Origin: Nitrososphaerota archaeon
GTDB lineage: Archaea > Thermoproteota > Nitrososphaeria > Nitrososphaerales > JAPUIC01
Assembly: GCA_027297425.1 (NCBI GenBank)
Contig: JAPUIC010000063.1
Span: 1-8,869 of the forward strand
Length of the DNA: 8,869 nucleotides
Direction of reading: 5' to 3'
Shown here: piece by piece, positions 1-5,973 of the stretch
Position numbering within the stretch: position 1 is the first letter of the stretch
Layout: each line of letters opens with the position of its first letter
Notes under the pieces: generated by a model
The model's input: only the letters and a program-made list of their open reading frames with translations
The model's database searches: none
What the model was told of the DNA's origin: nothing
Translations under genes and position numbers: made by a program

Positions 1-423
1 ATCGTTTTTCTCTTTCATCTCCCACATAACATCCTTTATGATAGGTACATTTCCCACATGTGTATTCAACACAAAAATCTTCTTGAATCCATTATAGACA
101 AGACTGTTGCAGACGTCGATCAATAAACTCTTGAGAGACTCATCGCCTATTGTAACAGTGCCAGGAAATGAGGTGTAGCCGTCCGATACTCCAAATGGAA
201 TAGTAGGAATAACGAGTGTGCCTGGAACCCTAGACGCAATACGTTTTGCCATATCATATGCTACGATATGGTCGGCACCCATTGCGGCATGGGGTCCGTA
301 TTCTTCAGTAGCACCGGTCGGTAGAATGGCTATTCGTTTATCATCGCCGTATTGTTTTCGCCACTCATCGAACTCCTTCCAACTCATATCCGCAAGTTCA
401 ATTTTTTGATCCAATCTAACCAC
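1..423 (-). CDS. Creatininase-family amidohydrolase, N-terminal part (partial)
   Basis: The reading frame is open from a GTG at 423-421 to the left window edge, giving 141 residues of the N-terminal half to two thirds of the protein; the C-terminus is outside the window. The family (creatinine amidohydrolase, COG1402) consists of metal-dependent amidases, including archaeal members that act on formamide groups in flavin and deazaflavin synthesis. The diagnostic stretch is LPTGATEEYGPHAAMGADH (residues 34-52), matching the usual P-x-G-[ST]-x-E-x-H-G-P-H-x-P-x-x-[TS]-D pattern. FVLNTHVGN further on corresponds to the family NGHGGN motif. E40 and D51 fit the metal ligands, but the usual His ligand two residues after E40 is Tyr42. 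The GTG start is chosen because a TATA-like box lies 22 nt upstream and an in-frame TAG stands at 448-450. The gene lies 34 bp downstream of the frd operon with its own promoter. The substrate cannot be told from the sequence. Confidence 0.85.
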   Translation of the reverse strand, partial: MVRLDQKIELADMSWKEFDEWRKQYGDDKRIAILPTGATEEYGPHAAMGADHIVAYDMAKRIASRVPGTLVIPTIPFGVSDGYTSFPGTVTIGDESLKSLLIDVCNSLVYNGFKKIFVLNTHVGNVPIIKDVMWEMKEKND

Positions 424-440
424 TGGTATTCTGAGTGGGA

Positions 441-450
441 GTATATACTA
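441..450 (-). promoter_or_regulatory. TATA-like promoter element for the creatininase-family gene
   Basis: On the minus strand the short gap between frdD and this gene contains TAGTATATAC. Its centre is about 22 nt before the GTG start, so transcription would begin at or very near the start codon (a leaderless mRNA). The spacing agrees with the other promoters in the window. Confidence 0.55.
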
Positions 451-457
451 CTTGCTC

Positions 458-820
458 CTAGGGATTGGGAATAAGAATCAGACTGTAGATTGCAATCATA
501 GCACTGATCACTATGATGGCATAAGTCAGCACATAGATTGGGGTCTTAAATTTCAAGAGACCGATATCAAACAGTACAAACTTGAATCTGTGCATACCAT
601 GATATATGCTCGCAACGACTACGATAAGAAAGAATATTCTTGCCAAAGGACCTAACCTTGCTAACATAGAGTCGTAACTTACTATTTCCTGGCTTAACGC
701 ACCTATCCCTGGTGCTAGATTGTTTATCACGATTATGACTGGGATAAAAAGAGCGGCAATAAATCCGCCTAAAGTGAAAGTCAACCAGAGGACTGCTTCA
801 AGTTTGTCAGGCTCAGCCAT
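458..820 (-). CDS. frdD: Fumarate reductase membrane anchor subunit D (type D, heme-free)
   Basis: A protein of 120 residues with three hydrophobic segments (about 10-34, 56-74 and 92-116). It aligns by eye with E. coli FrdD (119 residues): W12 in AVLWLTFTLGG matches the FrdD Trp14 region, SYDSMLA (48-54) matches its SYERVLA, and YHGMHRFKFVLFD (73-85) matches WCGLHRMHHAMHD, so H77 and R78 correspond to the quinone-pocket residues His80 and Arg81. With FrdC it should anchor the catalytic subunits to the membrane and form the quinone site. I see no extra histidines typical of heme-ligating SdhC/SdhD anchors. The ATG at 820-818 overlaps the frdC stop codon by one base (TAATG), which suggests translational coupling. 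This is the last gene of the frdABCD operon. Confidence 0.85.
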   Translation of the reverse strand: MAEPDKLEAVLWLTFTLGGFIAALFIPVIIVINNLAPGIGALSQEIVSYDSMLARLGPLARIFFLIVVVASIYHGMHRFKFVLFDIGLLKFKTPIYVLTYAIIVISAMIAIYSLILIPNP

Positions 821-1218
821 TATCCCACCCTAAATATGAAGACTGCAACAAAATAGGAGATAAAGAGCCAGATTATGATAGTTCCAGTTACGACAATTTT
901 TCGAGGCACAGGCTTGCCTTTCATACTAGGGGGTTGGACCTTCGCAGTTAAGTCAAACCAGGTCAAACTATGAAAGATCGCGAAAACTAGCAGGATCGTG
1001 CTCAACAAGATTCCAGCCGGTGAGAGAAGAACTCCGAGAAGAGCATCATAAGCTAGGGGGCCTTGGCTCAGAGTAAATAACTGAGCCAAAAAGATAAAGC
1101 CATACACAGCAACGGCGAAACCAGAAAGCTCCCGGACCATGTAGAGTGCGTATCTTCTGTTGCCTAGCCACCATGTTTTTGATGGCTTATACTCATAAGA
1201 GCGAACTTCTTTGTCCAT
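820..1218 (-). CDS. frdC: Fumarate reductase membrane anchor subunit C (type D, heme-free)
   Basis: A protein of 132 residues from the ATG at 1218-1216, close to the 131 residues of E. coli FrdC. A longer reading from 1332 would overlap frdB by more than 100 bp and add a charged, non-homologous leader, so it is rejected. KTWWLGNRRYALYMVRE (14-30) matches the FrdC segment with paired Trp and YMLRE; R29 and E30 correspond to Arg28 and Glu29 of the quinone site. FHSLTWFDL (82-90) matches LHTKTWFEL, giving H83 and W87 for His82 and Trp86. Three membrane helices are expected (about 32-50, 66-85, 108-129). A GTGA at 1227-1224, overlapping the frdB stop, is a plausible Shine-Dalgarno element 5 nt before the start. 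The gene is translated right after frdB and overlaps frdD by one base. Confidence 0.87.
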   Translation of the reverse strand: MDKEVRSYEYKPSKTWWLGNRRYALYMVRELSGFAVAVYGFIFLAQLFTLSQGPLAYDALLGVLLSPAGILLSTILLVFAIFHSLTWFDLTAKVQPPSMKGKPVPRKIVVTGTIIIWLFISYFVAVFIFRVG

Positions 1219-1223
1219 CCGAC

Positions 1224-1967
1224 TCACTTCTTTTTTGGTAAAAGGGATTTGATTATGGATATCCCGCCCATAGCCTTTAATTTCTGTATCGCTAGCGCTG
1301 GATCGACAGCCTTCGGGCACACGACGGAGCATTCACCAATGTATGTGCAATCCCAAACGCCGTGCTTTGAAGTTAAGATATCCAAGCGTTCCTTCGCACC
1401 ATCGTCTCTCGAGTCCATTACGGATCTGTAGGATATAGCTGCTGCAGCAGGACCGATGAAATCGTTATCCATATCAAAGACAGGACATGCTTCGTAACAT
1501 AGCATGCAGTTTATACACATGCTAGTCTGCTTGATGAGGTCTCTCTGTTCTGGGGTTTGAAGGTACTCACCATCCGCTATTGGTTTCTCCTCATTTCTGA
1601 TTATCCAGGGTTTTATCGACTTTAACTTCTTTACAAATACGTCAATCTCGACCACAAGGTCTTTGATGGTACGGAAGTGGCTAAGTGGCTCTACCAAGAT
1701 GGAATCTCCTTTCGATTCCTTCAAGAAGGAAGAGCACGTTAGCTTTGGTTTGCCATCGACATTTGCACTACAGCTCCCACAAACACCCATCCTACATGAC
1801 CATCTGAACGATAATGATCCATCAAGATTGTCCTTGATGTAGTTCAGAGCATCCAAGACTACCATGTCTTCACTATATGGAACGTCATATTCAGAGTAGA
1901 AAGGTTCCTCTGCTTTTTCTGGAATATACCTCTTAACGCGTATCTTTATCGTCTTCTGGGAAGCCAA
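1224..1967 (-). CDS. frdB: Fumarate reductase / succinate dehydrogenase iron-sulfur subunit
   Basis: A 247-residue electron-transfer subunit linking the flavin to the quinone. All cluster ligands are visible: [2Fe-2S] C58, C63, C66, C78 (SCRMGVCGSC then KLTC); [4Fe-4S] C151, C154, C157 (CINCMLCYEACP) with C217 from the last motif; [3Fe-4S] C161, C207, C213 (CTYIGECSVVCPK). K231 in DPALAIQKLK aligns with E. coli FrdB Lys228, which lines the quinone site. Length and motifs match FrdB (243 residues) closely. The start is TTG, directly abutting the frdA stop codon (TGATTG). No ATG lies near enough to preserve the N-terminal ferredoxin strand, and GGGTG 6 nt upstream supports the TTG. The subunit acts on the cytoplasmic face, bound to FrdA and the FrdCD anchors. 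Confidence 0.95.
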   Translation of the reverse strand: MASQKTIKIRVKRYIPEKAEEPFYSEYDVPYSEDMVVLDALNYIKDNLDGSLSFRWSCRMGVCGSCSANVDGKPKLTCSSFLKESKGDSILVEPLSHFRTIKDLVVEIDVFVKKLKSIKPWIIRNEEKPIADGEYLQTPEQRDLIKQTSMCINCMLCYEACPVFDMDNDFIGPAAAAISYRSVMDSRDDGAKERLDILTSKHGVWDCTYIGECSVVCPKAVDPALAIQKLKAMGGISIIKSLLPKKK

Positions 1968-3677
1968 TCAATACACCCTTTCAGCCGGTTGCCATTTTGT
2001 AATAGTAACAGGAAGGTAATCTACCCGTAACTTATCCTTTTCATAAAAAACTAAGCTATGCTTCAAGAAATTGGTGTCATCTCGCTTAGGATAATCGTTT
2101 CGGTAGTGAGAGCCTCTCGATTCCGTTCGTTTTAGGGCTGATCTGACTACACTATTCGCTATGTCGATTAAGAAGTCAAGCTCCAGAGCAGCTGTCAGAT
2201 TAGTATTAAATACACTATTTTTGTCTTCAACTCTGACATTACCCCAACGTTTTCTAAACTGTTTCACCTCATCGGCGGCAGTTTTCAGCTTTTTCTCTTC
2301 TCTAAAAATACCAACATTTTCTTCCATGGTACGTCGAAGGTCATTTCGGATGTCTGCTATACTCTCATTCCCTGTTTCGTTCTTAAGGATACCATCGTAA
2401 ACTCGCTTCTCTTCTCGTGCGACAGACTTGGCTACAACTTCAGTCGAAGGTTTCGCCAGTTTCTTAGCCTTCTTCGCTGCCTCCCGGCCTGCTACCGCAC
2501 CAAAGACCAAGCATTCAGATAGTGAATTTGAGCCCAATCTATTCGCGCCGTTAAGACTAACACATGCTACCTCACCTACGGCGTAAAGACCCTCTAGACT
2601 TGTCTGCGTGTTAATATCAGTATTCACTCCACCCATCATATAATGCACTGCAGGCCTTACAGGAATAGGCTCGTAGACTGGATCTATCCCAACATATTCT
2701 TTTGCCAATTCTCGTACAAAGGGCAGTTTTGTATCGATCGTCTCTTTACCCAAGTGTCTAAGGTCTAGATGAACATAGTTACCATACTTGCCTTCGAGCC
2801 CCCTACCTTCTCGAAATTCTGTCATTATTGCTCGAGATAGAATATCCCTGGGGCCAAGTTCCATCTTTTCTGGGAGATATCTCTTAAGGAATCGTTCGCC
2901 GTCCTTGTTAACAAGATATCCACCTTCCCCCCTGGACGCCTCCGTCATCAAAATTCCAGTTCCGGGGAGGGCAGTAGGATGGAACTGGACGAACTCCATG
3001 TCCTTAAGGGCTACACCTCCACGCAAAGCCATGGCCATGCCATCTCCTGTCTTAATTTGTGCATTAGTTGTGAATTGGTAGACCTGTCCGGCCCCGCCAG
3101 TAGCAATGATAACCACTCTAGAGTGCAGAGCACCGAAGGAGCCATTTTTTATGTTGATAGCAGTGATACCGTGAGTCCTGTTTCCATCTACTATCAGTGA
3201 AGTCGCGAACCATTCGTCATAAAATGTCAAATTATCATATTTTAGACTATTCTGATATAATGTATGTAACATGAAGAACCCTGTCTTATCAGCAGCATAT
3301 ACTGTACGTTTGACGCTCATCCCACCGAAGGCCCTTACCGAAAGATGTCCATCTTCATCTCTGCTCCAAGGGCAACCCCAATGCTCCATCTGGATCACCT
3401 CCTTAGGAGCCTCTTTAACGAAATATTCCACTACATCCTGATCAGCGAGATAATCACTGCCCTTAATGGTATCAAACGAATGGAGATCAAAGTTATCATA
3501 ATCCCTCATAACAGCGCCCGTGCCTCCCTCTGCAGATACCGTGTGGCTCCTCATAGGATACACTTTGGATACTACCGCGATATCTAGAGTAGAATCTTGC
3601 TCAGCCGCGGCTATGGCTGCTCGTAATCCTGCACCTCCGCCTCCGATGATAATAATATCATGACTTAGGTTCTCCAA
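1968..3677 (-). CDS. frdA: Fumarate reductase / succinate dehydrogenase flavoprotein subunit
   Basis: A 569-residue catalytic subunit that interconverts fumarate and succinate with covalent FAD. The dinucleotide-binding GGGGAGL lies at 12-18; H45 in RSHTVSAEGG is the histidine that carries FAD. Substrate and catalytic residues expected from E. coli FrdA are present: H233 and E246 (FVQFHPTALPG, MTEASRGEGG), R282 (SRAIMTEFREGRG, equivalent to the proton-donor Arg287), H345 (RPAVHYMMGG) and R380 (GANRLGSNSL). E50 occupies the position that is Glu in E. coli FrdA and Gln in SdhA, favouring a fumarate reductase. The TTG start follows an in-frame TAA directly, so no earlier start exists, and the next Met lies beyond the FAD motif. 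It is slightly shorter than bacterial FrdA (about 600) because of a compact C-terminal domain. It is the first gene of the frdABCD operon and has its own promoter. Confidence 0.96.
   Translation of the reverse strand: MENLSHDIIIIGGGGAGLRAAIAAAEQDSTLDIAVVSKVYPMRSHTVSAEGGTGAVMRDYDNFDLHSFDTIKGSDYLADQDVVEYFVKEAPKEVIQMEHWGCPWSRDEDGHLSVRAFGGMSVKRTVYAADKTGFFMLHTLYQNSLKYDNLTFYDEWFATSLIVDGNRTHGITAINIKNGSFGALHSRVVIIATGGAGQVYQFTTNAQIKTGDGMAMALRGGVALKDMEFVQFHPTALPGTGILMTEASRGEGGYLVNKDGERFLKRYLPEKMELGPRDILSRAIMTEFREGRGLEGKYGNYVHLDLRHLGKETIDTKLPFVRELAKEYVGIDPVYEPIPVRPAVHYMMGGVNTDINTQTSLEGLYAVGEVACVSLNGANRLGSNSLSECLVFGAVAGREAAKKAKKLAKPSTEVVAKSVAREEKRVYDGILKNETGNESIADIRNDLRRTMEENVGIFREEKKLKTAADEVKQFRKRWGNVRVEDKNSVFNTNLTAALELDFLIDIANSVVRSALKRTESRGSHYRNDYPKRDDTNFLKHSLVFYEKDKLRVDYLPVTITKWQPAERVY
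1974..1978 (-). promoter_or_regulatory. Shine-Dalgarno site deciding the frdB TTG start
   Basis: GGGTG on the minus strand lies inside the end of frdA, 6 nt before the TTG of frdB. It matches part of the archaeal anti-Shine-Dalgarno complement GGAGGTG. It supports reinitiation at TTG immediately after the frdA stop. Confidence 0.5.
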
Positions 3678-3704
3678 TTAACCCACAAAGGGTCTTGAAT
3701 GGTT

Positions 3705-3716
3705 CTTTTTTAAATT
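3705..3716 (-). promoter_or_regulatory. TATA-like promoter of the frdABCD operon
   Basis: The minus strand reads AATTTAAAAAAG here, a good archaeal TATA-type box. Its centre is about 33 nt before the frdA TTG, implying a leader of only a few bases. It sits in the 45-bp gap after the COG2426-type gene, which lies upstream on the same strand, so read-through from that gene is also possible. Confidence 0.5.
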
Positions 3717-3722
3717 CTATGC

Positions 3723-4193
3723 TTATATTTTTGGGAGGATAGCTATAATGCCTAAACTAAGCCCAAGTACCACAATCCCTTCAAGTAGAATTCCAATTGC
3801 AACCGCAATTGAGGAATATCTCCAATCCATTTTCAAAAGCCAGCTCACCATCGCAGCAGAATAGACCCCAAAGAAGGGAAGAGGGATTGCTGCTAATACT
3901 ACCATCCCAAGAAGACCATATCTTTTGACATAGTTCCCACCCATTCTTTGGGACCTACTGACGATTGCTCTTGCGAGGCGAATCTTGGAGAAATATCGTT
4001 CATAGAAGGAGTAAAGCAAGAAGTAGAGTGGAATGAATATTATGGAATTAGCAGGTACGGTAAGTATTAGTGACTCTATTGGGCTAAAGCCTAGTTCGAC
4101 TGCTAACGGGATAGCCCCCCTAAGCTCGATGAAAGGTAGAATAGTGCTGAACATTACGTAGATTACATTAAGAAGGAGATCAGGATTAGTCAA
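3723..4193 (-). CDS. Small integral membrane protein, putative small multidrug export family (COG2426)
   Basis: A 156-residue, very hydrophobic protein with about four membrane segments (7-35, 42-62, 93-120, 127-152) and a short basic cytoplasmic stretch between the second and third (residues 64-91). The motif LPFIELRGAIPLAVELG (19-35), with a charged Glu-Leu-Arg at the membrane boundary, is typical of the Sm_multidrug_ex family; the proposed efflux role of that family is weakly supported and the real substrate is unknown. The start is TTG at 4193-4191. The frame reaches an in-frame TAG at 4209-4211 with no other start between, and GGTG at 4204-4201 sits 7 nt upstream. The gene follows the archease on the same strand after 23 nt, so the two are probably co-transcribed; this pairing gives no obvious functional link. 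Confidence 0.8.
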   Translation of the reverse strand: MTNPDLLLNVIYVMFSTILPFIELRGAIPLAVELGFSPIESLILTVPANSIIFIPLYFLLYSFYERYFSKIRLARAIVSRSQRMGGNYVKRYGLLGMVVLAAIPLPFFGVYSAAMVSWLLKMDWRYSSIAVAIGILLEGIVVLGLSLGIIAILPKI

Positions 4194-4200
4194 GTCGCAA

Positions 4201-4204
4201 CACC
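4201..4204 (-). promoter_or_regulatory. Shine-Dalgarno site for the COG2426-type gene
   Basis: GGTG on the minus strand lies 7 nt before the TTG start. It supports internal initiation within a two-gene transcript that begins at the archease promoter. Confidence 0.45.
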
Positions 4205-4216
4205 AACACTATCGGG

Positions 4217-4654
4217 TCAGACATCAAGTACAACTGTAGCTAACCATTGTTTCTGATCGAATTTTACCTCAAACTTATGGAATGTGACAGCTTTCACATC
4301 TACTAAGAGTTCGTGCTTCTTGGGATCTATCTTTTCGCCTTCTAATTGACCAGATAGAGAATATTTTTTATCTGTAGATATCCTAATTTTCAGGCTACTG
4401 AAAAAGAGGTTCTCAGCATCCTTGTAAAAGATGATTTCTTCCAGAAATTTGAAGAGAAGCATTTCCATTGATTCTGCTTCGATATTTACCTCACGCACCA
4501 CTGATGTTTCTACTGAAGCGACCTCAAGTACCATAGTTGCTAAAACTGCAATCCCAGCATCAGTGAATAGTTCTGCAGTGTCCTTACCTGTAGCCTCAAA
4601 TGCTACATCAGCTAAGGTCCATCCTTCCAAGAATCTATAAGGCAACGGATTCAA
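4217..4654 (-). CDS. Archease family protein (tRNA ligase activator)
   Basis: A 145-residue protein of the archease family (COG1371). Archeases help the RNA ligase RtcB load GMP and turn over, in tRNA splicing and RNA repair. The N-terminus YRFLEGWTLADVAFEATG (6-23) corresponds to the family pattern [YF]-x-F-x-E-H-T-A-D-V-x-x-x-A-x-G. LLFKFLEEIIFYKD (66-79) is the conserved central helix. KAVTFHKFEV (120-129) followed by WLATVVLDV at the very C-terminus is diagnostic. The acidic metal-site residues D16 and D144 are present, but the usual His-Thr before Ala-Asp is replaced by Gly-Trp-Thr-Leu. The start is TTG, with a TATA-like box 21-25 nt upstream, suggesting a leaderless transcript. No rtcB is in the window. 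The tRNA intron seen at 5974-6062 shows that tRNA splicing occurs in this organism, so an RtcB partner elsewhere is expected. Confidence 0.85.
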   Translation of the reverse strand: MNPLPYRFLEGWTLADVAFEATGKDTAELFTDAGIAVLATMVLEVASVETSVVREVNIEAESMEMLLFKFLEEIIFYKDAENLFFSSLKIRISTDKKYSLSGQLEGEKIDPKKHELLVDVKAVTFHKFEVKFDQKQWLATVVLDV

Positions 4655-4710
4655 CTTGCACGGGAATAACTGTATACTTTTAACTGCTTCCAGTCGATTA
4701 ACAAGAACGG
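4655..4710. promoter_or_regulatory. Divergent promoter region, archease (-) and membrane protein (+)
   Basis: Only 56 bp separate the two TTG start codons. The central AT-rich stretch CTGTATACTTTTAACTGC (about 4670-4687) reads as a TATA-like box on both strands: AAAAGTATAC about 21-25 nt before the archease start on the minus strand, and TATACTTTTAA about 30 nt before the plus-strand start. The two pre-initiation complexes would overlap, so the genes may compete for transcription. Confidence 0.5.
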
Positions 4711-5295
4711 TTGAGGAAAACGATCTGGAATAAGAACGTCATGGCCTTTGTCGCTAGTTTCTTGTTATTATTCAACATCTTCTTCTTTTCTGCAATCTTT
4801 CCAATTTCACAATCTGAGGCTCAAGATACTATCGAGTCAGTGATAGAAACATCACCTGAAATCCCTGAAGAAAAACTGGATCAAGATCTCACAGTTGTTG
4901 AACGCGTGAGTACAGTGGGGGGGAGCCAAGACTATCGTCAGTTCATTCTAAAAGTCCTAGGTCGAAATCTCCTAGTAATGGGGCTTTCATCGATTCCATT
5001 CTTTGGATTTATCGTAGCTAGTATTACACAATTTGAGAATGGGAGAGGTGCAGCAGCGTTCGCATCGTCCGAGTCAATTCCGCAACCGGTCTTTATCTTG
5101 GTTCTATATGCTGCGCCTCCCTTCTGGATGGAACTTTTAGCATATAGTACTGTCAGCTCAATTAGTCTATTAATGATAATTAATAGAAAATTTTGGAGGG
5201 AGGAGATCAGAAAGTTGCCCAAGGCAGTTACAATTTCTGCTGCCTTGCTTATTATCGCAGCCGTTTATGAGACGATCATTATTGCGAGCTTGTAA
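4711..5295 (+). CDS. Secretory-signal membrane protein, possibly SpoIIM/DUF95-like
   Basis: A 194-residue protein of uncertain function. It starts with a basic n-region and a hydrophobic stretch (11-31) ending in SQSEAQ, consistent with a signal peptide or first membrane helix. An acidic segment (about 38-65, many Glu/Asp) follows, then three hydrophobic segments (about 84-107, 126-157, 171-193) holding buried Glu141 and Glu187. The layout NLLVMGLSSIPFFGF, an Asn-Gly turn (110-111), PPFWMELLAYS and a final helix with a Glu is reminiscent of archaeal stage II sporulation protein M-like (DUF95) membrane proteins, whose role in archaea is unknown; this is a weak similarity judged by eye. The start is TTG at 4711; an ATG at 4741 is possible but would remove the basic residues expected before the hydrophobic core. 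It is transcribed divergently from the archease and converges with the pilin-like gene. Confidence 0.75.
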   Translation: MRKTIWNKNVMAFVASFLLLFNIFFFSAIFPISQSEAQDTIESVIETSPEIPEEKLDQDLTVVERVSTVGGSQDYRQFILKVLGRNLLVMGLSSIPFFGFIVASITQFENGRGAAAFASSESIPQPVFILVLYAAPPFWMELLAYSTVSSISLLMIINRKFWREEIRKLPKAVTISAALLIIAAVYETIIIASL

Positions 5296-5408
5296 CATAA
5301 AATTGTACATTCTTTACTGGCTCTAATACGTACAACCATATTTTCTGGGGAGAACAGGATCTTTGGGATAGCTAAGAAAAATAAAATCTCGGAACATATG
5401 TATAGCCT
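5296..5408. other. Convergent intergenic region, no gene seen
   Basis: This 113-bp stretch lies between the stop codons of two converging genes. I see no credible small gene in it. The only structure noted is a T-rich tract on the minus strand near 5374-5388 that could end transcription of the pilin-like gene. Confidence 0.5.
5374..5388 (-). terminator. Oligo-T tract, possible terminator of the pilin-like gene
   Basis: The minus strand reads ATTTTATTTTTCTTA about 20 nt after the stop codon of the pilin-like gene. Archaeal termination commonly uses such T-rich stretches without a hairpin. No experimental support; the assignment rests on composition and position only. Confidence 0.35.
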
Positions 5409-5885
5409 CTATGGGAAGTCAGGGCTTCTATAGTGACTTTCGAATGTATTCCCTCGTTGTGTAGAGACTTTGATAATATAGGTCTCCCCTGAAACGAAGG
5501 TAAAATCAAAGTCAAGAGGTGCAGTAGGGTTGGTCGTACCTCTTCCCCCAATGAGAGTAGACGGGATCGAAGGTTGTATGACGTTATTAATGAATACTCC
5601 GCTAATATTTAGTGAATTGATGCCGTAATTGCGAACATAGACCTTAAGTTTTAGGTCTAATAGATCCGTAGTATCAAAGTATACGGTTTCGATTCTGAAG
5701 TGCTCCCCTACTTTACTGTTCTCTTCAAATATTGCTCCACCAAGGCTGCTCTGAGTGTCACCCGCAAATGAGAGACCCCAGAAGAAGACAACAGATCCCA
5801 GAGCTACAGCAGACGTGATCAAAAGAAGAGAGGATATGATCTCGCTCTGTCCCCTCTTTGCACGTGAGCTCATCTTGCTTCCCAT
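5409..5885 (-). CDS. Archaeal type IV pilin-like protein (class III signal peptide)
   Basis: A 158-residue protein with the hallmarks of an archaeal pilin or pilin-like secreted protein. The short basic leader SSRAKRG (6-12) is followed by QSEII and an unbroken hydrophobic helix (16-41), the pattern cut by the prepilin peptidase after Lys-Arg-Gly, with the hydrophobic helix forming the filament core. The rest (42-158) is polar and rich in beta-prone residues, including a VRNYGINSLNISGVFINN stretch (88-105) typical of the beta-sandwich domains of archaeal surface pilins. The ATG start is supported by a TATA-like box about 22 nt upstream; M5 is an alternative. No assembly ATPase, membrane platform or peptidase gene is nearby, so this would be an orphan subunit using a machine encoded elsewhere. 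An archaellin is less likely given the sequence after the cleavage site. Confidence 0.82.
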   Translation of the reverse strand: MGSKMSSRAKRGQSEIISSLLLITSAVALGSVVFFWGLSFAGDTQSSLGGAIFEENSKVGEHFRIETVYFDTTDLLDLKLKVYVRNYGINSLNISGVFINNVIQPSIPSTLIGGRGTTNPTAPLDFDFTFVSGETYIIKVSTQRGNTFESHYRSPDFP

Positions 5886-5900
5886 TATAGATCTAATTCC

Positions 5901-5916
5901 TCGTATTTTATCTTAT
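5901..5916 (-). promoter_or_regulatory. TATA-like promoter of the pilin-like gene
   Basis: The minus strand reads ATAAGATAAAATACGA, with the box centre about 22 nt before the ATG. This again predicts a leaderless or nearly leaderless transcript. Confidence 0.5.
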
Positions 5917-5950
5917 CCGGGGTAAATAGAAATTGACTAAAGGCCCAACG

Positions 5951-5970
5951 ATAATTTTATTCAAAATCAG
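5951..5970 (-). terminator. T-rich stretch after the tRNA, possible terminator
   Basis: Just 3' of the tRNA the minus strand has two short T/A-rich runs (GATTTTGAATAAAATTAT). They could end the tRNA transcript; weak evidence, composition only. Confidence 0.3.
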
Positions 5971-5973
5971 TAA

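Noticed and set aside
452..655. Plus-strand open frame opposite frdD
   Set aside because: It is antisense to a conserved anchor subunit and its product has no recognisable features.
1219..1332. N-terminal extension of frdC by 38 residues to an ATG at 1332
   Set aside because: It would overlap frdB by more than 100 bp, shows no FrdC similarity, and the protein from 1218 matches the family length (132 vs 131) with a Shine-Dalgarno in place.
2161..3587. Several plus-strand open frames opposite frdA
   Set aside because: They are antisense shadows of a well-conserved flavoprotein gene, have low-complexity Ser/Arg-rich products and lack promoter or ribosome-binding signals.
4938..5222. Minus-strand open frame of 94 codons
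   Set aside because: It is antisense to the membrane protein at 4711-5295, with no family similarity and no promoter.
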